64,000 nt of DNA, taken from contig JBBMOA010000049.1 in NCBI GenBank assembly GCA_037954235.1, forward strand, positions 124,001-188,000, in the 5' to 3' direction. This document shows, in pieces, positions 1-10,402 of this stretch (positions are counted from its first letter, which is position 1; the number at the start of each line of letters is the position of its first letter). A program made the position numbers and the translations under genes. The DNA comes from Aulostomus chinensis (lineage: Eukaryota > Chordata > Actinopteri > Syngnathiformes > Aulostomidae). The notes below the pieces were generated by a model. The model was not told where the DNA came from. It saw only the letters and a list, made by a program, of their open reading frames with translations, and made no database searches.

Positions 1-187
1 AGTTTCAACCTGAAAGCATAGAAAGATGCATAAACTTGAAGTTACAGCTTGATTTCAGTGAGTTTTCATCAAAATACAGGAGTTCTGCATGAAGTGTTCT
101 TTTTGGCCTTCTCTCGCTGAGAAAACACTATTTGTGACCTGTGATACAAAAATGCCATAACTTTTGTTCAAAGTGAGTTTTCAGTCA
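1..187 (+). repeat. Reference monomer, type A
   Basis: This is the first complete unit and defines the numbering used in the other entries. It differs from the commonest type A at position 100 (T instead of A). Landmarks: dyad TTTCA/TGAAA at 3-7 and 11-15; palindrome ATGCAT at 26-31; AGCT at 46-49; GTGAGTTTTCA at 58-68 and again at 173-183; AGTGTT at 93-98, which can pair with AACACT at 124-129; GGCC at 105-108; and the only CpG at 115-116. A- or T-tracts of four or five bases lie at 63-66, 70-73, 101-104, 122-125, 148-152, 162-165 and 178-181. Type A is identified by A127, T142, T145, A149, A152 and T153. There is no long open frame in either direction. About 83% of units are this type. Confidence 0.95.
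58..183 (+). repeat. Internal direct duplication within the monomer
   Basis: GTGAGTTTTCA occurs at 58-68 and 173-183 of the unit, 115 and 72 bases apart around the ring. Flanks also resemble each other with small gaps (TTGATTTCAGTGAG against TTGTTCAAAGTGAG, then TCAAAATACA against TCAAGTTTCA). A weaker relative, AGTGTTCATTTT, sits at 93-104. The 187-bp unit may have grown from a shorter ancestral repeat, but the evidence is modest. Confidence 0.45.
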
Positions 188-204
188 AGTTTCAACCTGA
201 AAAC
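177..204. other. Inverted repeat across the unit junction (stem 1)
   Basis: GTTTTCAG (177-184) and CTGAAAAC (197-204) form a perfect 8-bp inverted repeat with a 12-base loop. Most units have G in place of one A of the right arm (unit position 16), leaving a T-G wobble in single-stranded form. Units with GAAAACATAG restore the full stem, while the B1-linked T at 183 breaks it. Being repeated at every junction, it could extrude as a cruciform. Whether it does is unknown. Confidence 0.6.
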
Positions 205-226
205 ATAGAAAGATGCATAAACTTGA
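185..226. other. Inverted repeat, 8 bp (stem 2), overlapping stem 1
   Basis: TCAAGTTT (185-192) and AAACTTGA (219-226) are exact reverse complements 26 bases apart. The CATTCAAG variant lengthens the pairing to 9 bp (TTCAAGTTT with AAACTTGAA). The AAAGTTG variant breaks it. Stem 2 interleaves with stem 1, and a third short dyad (TTTCA at 190-194, TGAAA at 198-202) lies inside, so the three structures exclude one another. Confidence 0.55.
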
Positions 227-374
227 AGTTACAGCTTGATTTCAGTGAGTTTTCATCAAAATACAGGAGTTCTGCATGAAGTGTTCATTTTGGCCTTCTC
301 TCGCTGAGAAAACACTATTTGTGACCTGTGATACAAAAATGCCATAACTTTTGTTCAAAGTGAGTTTTCAGTCA

Positions 375-561
375 AGTTTCAAACTGAAAGCATAGAAAGA
401 TGCATAAACTTGAAGTTACAGCTTGATTTCAGTGAGTTTTCATCAAAATACAGGAGTTCTGCATGAAGTGTTCATTTTGGCCTTCTCTCGCTGAGAAAAC
501 GCTATTAGTGACCTGCGACACAGAACAGCCATAACTTTTGTTCAAAGTGAGTTTTCTGTCA
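375..561 (+). repeat. Type B monomer family (first copy shown)
   Basis: Type B carries G127, C142, C145, G149, C152 and A153, giving the string GCGACACAGAACAGCC where type A has GTGATACAAAAATGCC. Its C142 falls at 516, 1638, 2387, 4069, 5752, 6687, 7435, 7809, 9119, 11176, 12111, 12672, 13046, 14168, 14729, 15103, 15664, 17347, 18095, 19030, 19778, 20900, 21648, 22770, 23518, 24079, 24827, 26136, 27071, 28193, 29876, 30437, 31185, 32120, 32681, 33990, 34551, 36047, 36608, 38852, 39226, 39974, 41282, 43151, 43712, 45768, 47637, 50067, 51189, 51750, 53432, 55488, 56049, 56984, 59040, 59601, 59975, 61471 and 63152. Spacings are whole numbers of units (2 to 13) once known 1-bp indels are allowed. 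B has three CpGs; A has one. Confidence 0.95.
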
Positions 562-1599
562 AGTTTAAACCTGAAAGCATAGAAAGATGCATAAACTTGA
601 AGTTACAGCTTGATTTCAGTGAGTTTTCATCAAAATACAGGAGTTCTGCATGAAGTGTTCATTTTGGCCTTCTCTCGCTGAGAAAACACTATTTGTGACC
701 TGTGAAACAAAAATGCCATAACTTTTGTTCAAAGTGAGTTTTCAGTCAAGTTTCAACCTGAAAGCATAGAAAGATGCATAAACTTGAAGTTACAGCTTGA
801 TTTCAGTGAGTTTTCATCAAAATACAGGAGTTCTGCATGAAGTGTTCATTTTGGCCTTCTCTCGCTGAGAAAACACTATTTGTGACCTGTGAAACAAAAA
901 TGCCATAACTTTTGTTCAAAGTGAGTTTTCAGTCAAGTTTCAACTTGAAAGCATAGAAAGATGCATAAACTTGAAGTTACAGCTTGATTTCAGTGAGTTT
1001 TCATCAAAATACAGGAGTTCTGCATGAAGTGTTCATTTTGGCCTTCTCTCGCTGAGAAAACACTATTTGTGACCTGTGATACAAAAAAGCCATAACTTTT
1101 GTTCAAAGTGAGTTTTCAGTCAAGTTTCAACCTGAAAGCATAGAAAGATGCATAAACTTGAAGTTACAGCTTGATTTCAGTGAGTTTTCATCAAAATACA
1201 GGAGTTCTGCATGAAGTGTTCATTTTGGCCTTCTCTCGCTGAGAAAACACTATTTGTGACCTGTGATACAAAAATGCCATAACTTTTGTTCAAAGTGAGT
1301 TTTCAGTCAAGTTTCAACCTGAAAGCATAGAAAGATGCATAAACTTGAAGTTACAGCTTGATTTCAGTGAGTTTTCATCAAAATACAGGAGTTCTGCATG
1401 AAGTGTTCATTTTGGCCTTCTCTCGCTGAGAAAACACTATTTGTGACCTGTGATACAAAAATGCCATAACTTTTGTTCAAAGTGAGTTTTCAGTCAAGTT
1501 TCAACCTGAAAGCATAGAAAGATGCATAAACTTGAAGTTACAGCTTGATTTCAGTGAGTTTTCATCAAAATACAGGAGTTCTGCATGAAGTGTTCATTT

Positions 1600-1690
1600 T
1601 GGCCTTGTCTCGCTGAGAAAACGCTATTTGTGACCTGCGACACAGAACAGCCATAACTTTTGTTCAAAGTGAGTTTTCAGTCAAGTTTCA
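1600..1690 (+). repeat. B2 subfamily (CCTTGTCTCG) and its B2b derivative
   Basis: B2 units have G at unit position 111 ahead of the B signature and usually keep CAGTC after it. Early B2 sites are 1638, 6687, 12111, 13046, 14168, 17347, 19030 and 23518, all with the ordinary GCATAG upstream. From 28 kb onward most B2 units also carry GCAAAG (A at unit position 19): B sites 28193, 32681, 33990, 38852, 43151, 50067, 51189, 55488, 59040, 59601, 59975 and 61471. Sites 29876, 32120 and 36047 remain plain B2. The nested distribution implies that B2b arose within B2 and spread in the right half. Site 61471 combines B2b with downstream CTGTC, so it is probably recombinant. Confidence 0.8.
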
Positions 1691-2929
1691 ACCTGAAAGC
1701 ATAGAAAGATGCATAAACTTGAAGTTACAGCTTGATTTCAGTGAGTTTTCATCAAAATACAGGAGGTTCTGCATGAAGTGTTCATTTTGGCCTTCTCTCG
1801 CTGAGAAAACACTATTTGTGACCTGTGATACAAAAATGCCATAACTTTTGTTCAAAGTGAGTTTTCAGTCAAGTTTCAACCTGAAAGCATAGAAAGATGC
1901 ATAAACTTGAAGTTACAGCTTGATTTCAGTGAGTTTTCATCAAAATACAGGAGTTCTGCATGAAGTGTTCATTTTGGCCTTCTCTCGCTGAGAAAACACT
2001 ATTTGTGACCTGTGATACAAAAATGCCATAACTTTTGTTCAAAGTGAGTTTTCAGTCAAGTTTCAACCTGAAAGCATAGAAAGATGCATAAACTTGAAGT
2101 TACAGCTTGATTTCAGTGAGTTTTCATCAAAATACAGGAGTTCTGCATGAAGTGTTCATTTTGGCCTTCTCTCGCTGAGAAAACACTATTTGTGACCTGT
2201 GATACAAAAATGCCATAACTTTTGTTCAAAGTGAGTTTTCAGTCAAGTTTCAACCTGAAAGCATAGAAAGATGCATAAACTTGAAGTTACAGCTTGATTT
2301 CAGTGAGTTTTCATCAAAATACAGGAGTTCTGCATGAAGTGTTCATTTTGGCCTTCTCTCGCTGAGAAAACGCTATTTGTGACCTGCGACACAGAACAGC
2401 CATAACTTTTGTTCAAAGTGAGTTTTCTGTCAAGTTTCAACCTGAAAACATAGAAAGATGCATAAACTTGAAGTTACAGCTTGATTTCAGTGAGTTTTCA
2501 TCAAAATACAGGAGTTCTGCATGAAGTGTTCATTTTGGCCTTCTCTCGCTGAGAAAACACTATTTGTGACCTGTGATACAAAAATGCCATAACTTTTGTT
2601 CAAAGTGAGTTTTCAGTCAAGTTTCAACCTGAAAGCATAGAAAGATGCATAAACTTGAAGTTACAGCTTGATTTCAGTGAGTTTTCATCAAAATACAGGA
2701 GTTCTGCATGAAGTGTTCATTTTGGCCTTCTCTCGCTGAGAAAACACTATTTGTGACCTGTGATACAAAAATGCCATAACTTTTGTTCAAAGTGAGTTTT
2801 CAGTCAAGTTTCAACCTGAAAGCATAGAAAGATGCATAAACTTGAAGTTACAGCTTGATTTCAGTGAGTTTTCATCAAAATACAGGAGTTCTGCATGAAG
2901 TGTTCATTTTGGCCTTCTCTCGCTGAGAA

Positions 2930-3296
2930 AACATTATTTGTGACCTGTGATACAAAAATGCCATAACTTTTGTTCAAAGTGAGTTTTCAGTCAAGTTTCA
3001 ACCTGAAAGCATAGAAAGATGCATAAACTTGAAGTTACAGCTTGATTTCAGTGAGTTTTCATCAAAATACAGGAGTTCTGCATGAAGTGTTGATTTTGGC
3101 CTTCTCTCGCTGAGAAAACACTATTTGTGACCTGTGATACAAAAATGCCATAACTTTTTTTCAAAGTGAGTTTTCAGTCAAGTTTCAACCTGAAAGCATA
3201 GAAAGATGCATAAACTTGAAGTTACAGCTTGATTTCAGTGAGTTTTCATCAAAATACAGGAGTTCTTCATGAAGTGTTCATTTTGGCCTTTTCTCG
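2930..3296 (+). repeat. Three-monomer cassette, copy 1 of 5
   Basis: Consecutive units carry AAACATTATT (2931), then GTTGATTTTG (G at 3092) with a seven-T run replacing TTTTGTT, then AGTTCTTCATG (about 3263) with CCTTTTCTCG. The same ordered set recurs at 4799-5165, 7978-8344, 10036-10402 (which lacks the GTTGATT change) and 16394-16760. A lone third unit sits at about 13360. The AACATT marks are 10, 17, 11 and 34 units apart. The unit after the cassette splits the copies: copies 1 and 3 carry GTATAG plus GATTTTAG, copies 2 and 4 carry AAAGTTG, and copy 5 has a modified form of the latter. None occurs after 17 kb. Confidence 0.85.
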
Positions 3297-3999
3297 CTGA
3301 GAAAACACTATTTGTGACCTGTGATACAAAAATGCCATAACTTTTGTTCAAAGTGAGTTTTCAGTCAAGTTTCAACCTGAAAGTATAGAAAGATGCATAA
3401 ACTTGAAGTTACAGCTTGATTTTAGTGAGTTTTCATCAAAATACAGGAGTTCTGCATGAAGTGTTCATTTTGGCCTTCTCTCGCTGAGAAAACACTATTT
3501 GTGACCTGTGATACAAAAATGCCATAACTTTTGTTCAAAGTGAGTTTTCAGTCAAGTTTCAACCTGAAAGCATAGAAAGATGCATAAACTTGAAGTTACA
3601 GCTTGATTTCAGTGAGTTTTCATCAAAATACAGGAGTTCTGCATGAAGTGTTCATTTTGGCCTTCTCTCACTGAGAAAACACTATTTGTGACCTGTGATA
3701 CAAAAATGCCATAACTTTTGTTCAAAGTGAGTTTTCAGTCAAGTTTCAACCTGAAAGCATAGAAAGATGCATAAACTTGAAGTTACAGCTTGATTTCAGT
3801 GAGTTTTCATCAAAATACAGGAGTTCTGCATGAAGTGTTCATTTTGGCCTTCTCTCGCTGAGAAAACACTATTGTGACCTGTGATACAAAAATGCCATAA
3901 CTTTTGTTCAAAGTGAGTTTTCAGTCAAGTTTCAACCTGAAAGCATAGAAAGATGCATAAACTTGAAGTTACAGCTTGATTTCAGTGAGTTTTCATCAA

Positions 4000-4330
4000 A
4001 ATACAGGAGTTCTGCATGAAGTGTTCATTTTGGCCTTCTCTCGCTGAGAAAACGCTATTTGTGACCTGCGACACAGAACAGCCATAACTTTTGTTCAAAG
4101 TGAGTTTTCTGTCAAGTTTCAACCTGAAAGCATAGAAAGATGCACAAACTTGAAGTTACAGCTTGATTTCAGTGAGTTTTCATCAAAATACAGGAGTTCT
4201 GCATGAAGTGTTCATTTTGGCCTTCTCTCGCTGAGAAAACACTATTTGTGACCTGTGAAACAAAAATGCCATAACTTTTGTTCAAAGTGAGTTTTCAGTC
4301 AAGTTTCAACCTGAAAGAATAGAAAGATGC
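4000..4330 (+). repeat. B1 haplotype module: B, then T183, C31, GAAAC, AATAG
   Basis: A B signature (4069) is followed by CTGTC in place of CAGTC (T at unit position 183), then GCACAAAC in place of GCATAAAC (C at 31), then TGTGAAAC in place of TGTGATAC, then GAAAGAATAG at 4311. The same ordered string of variants recurs at B sites 5752, 9119, 11176 and 18095. The AATAG marks are at 4311, 5994, 9361, 11418 and 18337, with offsets of 9, 18 (+1 bp), 11 and 37 units. All 19 GCACAAAC units in the window directly follow a B signature, so the variants travel together. C31 destroys the ATGCAT palindrome. Confidence 0.85.
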
Positions 4331-4798
4331 ATAAACTTGAAGTTACAGCTTGATTTCAGTGAGTTTTCATCAAAATACAGGAGTTCTGCATGAAGTGTTC
4401 ATTTTGGCCTTCTCTCGCTGAGAAAACACTATTTGTGACCTGTGATACAAAAATGCCATAACTTTTGTTCAAAGTGAGTTTTCAGTCAAGTTTCAACCTG
4501 AAAGCATAGAAAGATGCATAAACTTGAAGTTACAGCTTGATTTCAGTGAGTTTTCATCAAAATACAGGAGTTCTGCATGAAGTGTTCATTTTGGCCTTCT
4601 CTCGCTGAGAAAACACTATTTGTGACCTGTGATACAAAAATGCCATAACTTTTGTTCAAAGTGAGTTTTCAGTCAAGTTTCAACCTGAAAGCATAGAAAG
4701 ATGCATAAACTTGAAGTTACAGCTTGATTTCAGTGAGTTTTCATCAAAATACAGGAGTTCTGCATGAAGTGTTCATTTTGGCCTTCTCTCGCTGAGAA

Positions 4799-5165
4799 AA
4801 CATTATTTGTGACCTGTGATACAAAAATGCCATAACTTTTGTTCAAAGTGAGTTTTCAGTCAAGTTTCAACCTGAAAGCATAGAAAGATGCATAAACTTG
4901 AAGTTACAGCTTGATTTCAGTGAGTTTTCATCAAAATACAGGAGTTCTGCATGAAGTGTTGATTTTGGCCTTCTCTCGCTGAGAAAACACTATTTGTGAC
5001 CTGTGATACAAAAATGCCATAACTTTTTTTCAAAGTGAGTTTTCAGTCAAGTTTCAACCTGAAAGCATAGAAAGATGCATAAACTTGAAGTTACAGCTTG
5101 ATTTCAGTGAGTTTTCATCAAAATACAGGAGTTCTTCATGAAGTGTTCATTTTGGCCTTTTCTCG
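4799..5165 (+). repeat. Three-monomer cassette, copy 2
   Basis: This copy has ACATTATT at 4800, GTTGATT with G at 4961, the seven-T run, and TTCTTCATG with CCTTTTCTCG near 5160. It lies 1869 bp (10 units minus the 1-bp deletion at about 3873) after copy 1. The following unit has AAAGTTG at about 5268, as after copy 4, so copies 2 and 4 share a more recent ancestor. Confidence 0.8.
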
Positions 5166-7977
5166 CTGAGAAAACACTATTTGTGACCTGTGATACAAAA
5201 ATGCCATAACTTTTGTTCAAAGTGAGTTTTCAGTCAAGTTTCAACCTGAAAGCATAGAAAGATGCATAAAGTTGAAGTTACAGCTTGATTTCAGTGAGTT
5301 TTCATCAAAATACAGGAGTTCTGCATGAAGTGTTCATTTTGGCCTTCTCTCGCTGAGAAAACACTATTTGTGACCTGTGATACAAAAATGCCATAACTTT
5401 TGTTCAAAGTGAGTTTTCAGTCAAGTTTCAACCTGAAAGCATAGAAAGATGCATAAACTTGAAGTTACAGCTTGATTTCAGTGAGTTTTCATCAAAATAC
5501 AGGAGTTCTGCATGAAGTGTTCATTTTGGCCTTCTCTCGCTGAGAAAACACTATTTGTGACCTGTGATACAAAAATGCCATAACTTTTGTTCAAAGTGAG
5601 TTTTCAGTCAAGTTTCAACCTGAAAGCATAGAAAGATGCATAAACTTGAAGTTACAGCTTGATTTCAGTGAGTTTTCATCAAAATACAGGAGTTCTGCAT
5701 GAAGTGTTCATTTTGGCCTTCTCTCGCTGAGAAAACGCTATTTGTGACCTGCGACACAGAACAGCCGTAACTTTTGTTCAAAGTGAGTTTTCTGTCAAGT
5801 TTCAACCTGAAAGCATAGAAAGATGCACAAACTTGAAGTTACAGCTTGATTTCAGTGAGTTTTCATCAAAATACAGGAGTTTTGCATGAAGTGTTCATTT
5901 TGGCCTTCTCTCGCTGAGAAAACACTATTTGTGACCTGTGAAACAAAAATGCCATAACTTTTGTTCAAAGTGAGTTTTCAGTCAAGTTTCAACCTGAAAG
6001 AATAGAAAGATGCATAAACTTGAAGTTACAGCTTGATTTCAGTGAGTTTTCATCAAAATACAGGAGTTCTGCATGAAGTGTTCATTTTGGCCTTCTCTCG
6101 CTGAGAAAACACTATTTGTGACCTGTGATACAAAAATGCCATAACTTTTGTTCAAAGTGAGTTTTCAGTCAAGTTTCAACCTGAAAGCATAGAAAGATGC
6201 ATAAACTTGAAGTTACAGCTTGATTTCAGTGAGTTTTCATCAAAATACAGGAGTTCTGGATGAAGTGTTCATTTTGGCCTTCTCTCGCTGAGAAAACACT
6301 ATTTGTGACCTGTGATACAAAAATGCCATAACTTTTGTTCAAAGTGAGTTTTCAGTCAAGTTTCAACCTGAAAGCATAGAAAGATGCATAAACTTGAAGT
6401 TACAGCTTGATTTCAGTGAGTTTTCATCAAAATACAGGAGTTCTGCATGAAGTGTTCATTTTGGCCTTCTCTCGCTGAGAAAACACTATTTGTGACCTGT
6501 GATACAAAAATGCCATAACTTTTGTTCAAAGTGAGTTTTCAGTCAAGTTTCAACCTGAAAGCATAGAAAGATGCATAAACTTGAAGTTACAGCTTGATTT
6601 CAGTGAGTTTTCATCAAAATACAGGAGTTCTGCATGAAGTGTTCATTTTGGCCTTGTCTCGCTGAGAAAACGCTATTTGTGACCTGCGACACAGAACAGC
6701 CATAACTTTTGTTCAAAGTGAGTTTTCAGTCAAGTTTCAACCTGAAAGCATAGAAAGATGCATAAACTTGAAGTTACAGCTTGATTTCAGTGAGTTTTCA
6801 TCAAAATACAGGAGTTCTGCATGAAGTGTTCATTTTGGCCTTCTCTCGCTGAGAAAACACTATTTGTGACCTGTGATACAAAAATGCCATAACTTTTGTT
6901 CAAAGTGAGTTTTCAGTCAAGTTTCAACCTGAAAGCATAGAAAGATGCATAAACTTGAAGTTACAGCTTGATTTCAGTGAGTTTTCATCAAAATACAGGA
7001 GTTCTGCATGAAGTGTTCATTTTGGCCTTCTCTCGCTGAGAAAACACTATTTGTGACCTGTGATACAAAAATGCCATAACTTTTGTTCAAAGTGAGTTTT
7101 CAGTCAAGTTTCAACCTGAAAGCATAGAAAGATGCATAAACTTGAAGTTACAGCTTGATTTCAGTGAGTTTTCATCAAAATACAGGAGTTCTGCATGAAG
7201 TGTTCATTTTGGCCTTCTCTCGCTGAGAAAACACTATTTGTGACCTGTGATACAAAAATGCCATAACTTTTGTTCAAAGTGAGTTTTCAGTCAAGTTTCA
7301 ACCTGAAAGCATAGAAAGATGCATAAACTTGAAGTTACAGCTTGATTTCAGTGAGTTTTCATCAAAATACAGGAGTTCTGCATGAAGTGTTCATTTTGGC
7401 CTTCTCTCGCTGAGAAAACGCTATTTGTGACCTGCGACACAGAACAGCCATAACTTTTGTTCAAAGTGAGTTTTCAGTCAAGTTTCAACCTGAAAGCATA
7501 GAAAGATGCATAAACTTGAAGTTACAGCTTGATTTCAGTGAGTTTTCATCAAAATACAGGAGTTCTGCATGAAGTGTTCATTTTGGCCTTCTCTCGCTGA
7601 GAAAACACTATTTGTGACCTGTGATACAAAAATGCCATAACTTTTGTTCAAAGTGAGTTTTCAGTCAAGTTTCAACCTGAAAGCATAGAAAGATGCATAA
7701 ACTTGAAGTTACAGCTTGATTTCAGTGAGTTTTCATCAAAATACAGGAGTTCTGCATGAAGTGTTCATTTTGGCCTTCTCTCGCTGAGAAAACGCTATTT
7801 GTGACCTGCGACACAGAACAGCCATAACTTTTGTTCAAAGTGAGTTTTCTGTCAAGTTTCAACCTGAAAACATAGAAAGATGCATAAACTTGAAGTTACA
7901 GCTTGATTTCAGTGAGTTTTCATCAAAATACAGGAGTTCTGCATGAAGTGTTCATTTTGGCCTTCTCTCGCTGAGAA

Positions 7978-8344
7978 AACATTATTTGTGACCTGTGATA
8001 CAAAAATGCCATAACTTTTGTTCAAAGTGAGTTTTCAGTCAAGTTTCAACCTGAAAGCATAGAAAGATGCATAAACTTGAAGTTACAGCTTGATTTCAGT
8101 GAGTTTTCATCAAAATACAGGAGTTCTGCATGAAGTGTTGATTTTGGCCTTCTCTCGCTGAGAAAACACTATTTGTGACCTGTGATACAAAAATGCCATA
8201 ACTTTTTTTCAAAGTGAGTTTTCAGTCAAGTTTCAACCTGAAAGCATAGAAAGATGCATAAACTTGAAGTTACAGCTTGATTTCAGTGAGTTTTCATCAA
8301 AATACAGGAGTTCTTCATGAAGTGTTCATTTTGGCCTTTTCTCG
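7978..8344 (+). repeat. Three-monomer cassette, copy 3
   Basis: ACATTATT is at 7979, GTTGATT has G at 8140, and the T-run and CTTCATG plus CCTTTTCTCG marks follow. The next unit carries GTATAG and GATTTTAG, matching copy 1, 27 units upstream. Just downstream, at about 8580, the T-run is eight bases long, a 1-bp insertion that shifts all later unit starts. Confidence 0.8.
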
Positions 8345-10035
8345 CTGAGAAAACACTATTTGTGACCTGTGATACAAAAATGCCATAACTTTTGTTCAAA
8401 GTGAGTTTTCAGTCAAGTTTCAACCTGAAAGTATAGAAAGATGCATAAACTTGAAGTTACAGCTTGATTTTAGTGAGTTTTCATCAAAATACAGGAGTTC
8501 TGCATGAAGTGTTCATTTTGGCCTTCTCTCGCTGAGAAAACACTATTTGTGACCTGTGATACAAAAATGCCATAACTTTTTTTTCAAAGTGAGTTTTCAG
8601 TCAAGTTTCAACCTGAAAGCATAGAAAGATGCATAAACTTGAAGTTACAGCTTGATTTCAGTGAGTTTTCATCAAAATACAGGAGTTCTGCATGAAGTGT
8701 TCATTTTGGCCTTCTCTCGCTGAGAAAACACTATTTGTGACCTGTGATACAAAAATGCCATAACTTTTGTTCAAAGTGAGTTTTCAGTCAAGTTTCAACC
8801 TGAAAGCATAGAAAGATGCATAAACTTGAAGTTACAGCTTGATTTCAGTGAGTTTTCATCAAAATACAGGAGTTCTGCATGAAGTGTTCATTTTGGCCTT
8901 CTCTCGCTGAGAAAACACTATTTGTGACCTGTGATACAAAAATGCCATAACTTTTGTTCAAAGTGAGTTTTCAGTCAAGTTTCAACCTGAAAGCATAGAA
9001 AGATGCATAAACTTGAAGTTACAGCTTGATTTCAGTGAGTTTTCATCAAAATACAGGAGTTCTGCATGAAGTGTTCATTTTGGCCTTCTCTCGCTGAGAA
9101 AACGCTATTTGTGACCTGCGACACAGAACAGCCATAACTTTTGTTCAAAGTGAGTTTTCTGTCAAGTTTCAACCTGAAAGCATAGAAAGATGCACAAACT
9201 TGAAGTTACAGCTTGATTTCAGTGAGTTTTCATCAAAATACAGGAGTTCTGCATGAAGTGTTCATTTTGGCCTTCTCTCGCTGAGAAAACACTATTTGTG
9301 ACCTGTGAAACAAAAATGCCATAACTTTTGTTCAAAGTGAGTTTTCAGTCAAGTTTCAACCTGAAAGAATAGAAAGATGCATAAACTTGAAGTTACAGCT
9401 TGATTTCAGTGAGTTTTCATCAAAATACAGGAGTTCTGCATGAAGTGTTCATTTTGGCCTTCTCTCGCTGAGAAAACACTATTTGTGACCTGTGATACAA
9501 AAATGCCATAACTTTTGTTCAAAGTGAGTTTTCAGTCAAGTTTCAACCTGAAAGCATAGAAAGATGCATAAACTTGAAGTTACAGCTTGATTTCAGTGAG
9601 TTTTCATCAAAATACAGGAGTTCTGCATGAAGTGTTCATTTTGGCCTTCTCTCGCTGAGAAAACACTATTTGTGACCTGTGATACAAAAATGCCATAACT
9701 TTTGTTCAAAGTGAGTTTTCAGTCAAGTTTCAACCTGAAAGCATAGAAAGATGCATAAACTTGAAGTTACAGCTTGATTTCAGTGAGTTTTCATCAAAAT
9801 ACAGGAGTTCTGCATGAAGTGTTCATTTTGGCCTTCTCTCGCTGAGAAAACACTATTTGTGACCTGTGATACAAAAATGCCATAACTTTTGTTCAAAGTG
9901 AGTTTTCAGTCAAGTTTCAACCTGAAAGCATAGAAAGATGCATAAACTTGAAGTTACAGCTTGATTTCAGTGAGTTTTCATCAAAATACAGGAGTTCTGC
10001 ATGAAGTGTTCATTTTGGCCTTCTCTCGCTGAGAA

Positions 10036-10402
10036 AACATTATTTGTGACCTGTGATACAAAAATGCCATAACTTTTGTTCAAAGTGAGTTTTCAGTCAA
10101 GTTTCAACCTGAAAGCATAGAAAGATGCATAAACTTGAAGTTACAGCTTGATTTCAGTGAGTTTTCATCAAAATACAGGAGTTCTGCATGAAGTGTTCAT
10201 TTTGGCCTTCTCTCGCTGAGAAAACACTATTTGTGACCTGTGATACAAAAATGCCATAACTTTTTTTCAAAGTGAGTTTTCAGTCAAGTTTCAACCTGAA
10301 AGCATAGAAAGATGCATAAACTTGAAGTTACAGCTTGATTTCAGTGAGTTTTCATCAAAATACAGGAGTTCTTCATGAAGTGTTCATTTTGGCCTTTTCT
10401 CG
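10036..10402 (+). repeat. Three-monomer cassette, copy 4
   Basis: ACATTATT is at 10037 and the seven-T run is at about 10260, followed by CTTCATG and CCTTTTCTCG. The GTTGATT variant is absent: C is kept at the equivalent base. The following units contain TGTTATAAG (about 10452) in place of TGTTCAAAG, and AAAGTTG. Confidence 0.75.

Noticed and set aside
105..130. CENP-B box
   Set aside because: CTCGCTGAGAAAACGCT of type B recalls the motif loosely, but the core TTCG with properly spaced A and CGGG is not present without inserting bases. I do not call it.
1..187. Zebrafish-type, sparid EcoRI or similar ~186-bp fish satellite
   Set aside because: The unit length is similar, but I cannot match the sequence from memory and no EcoRI site (GAATTC) is seen in the unit. 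Length alone does not support a name.
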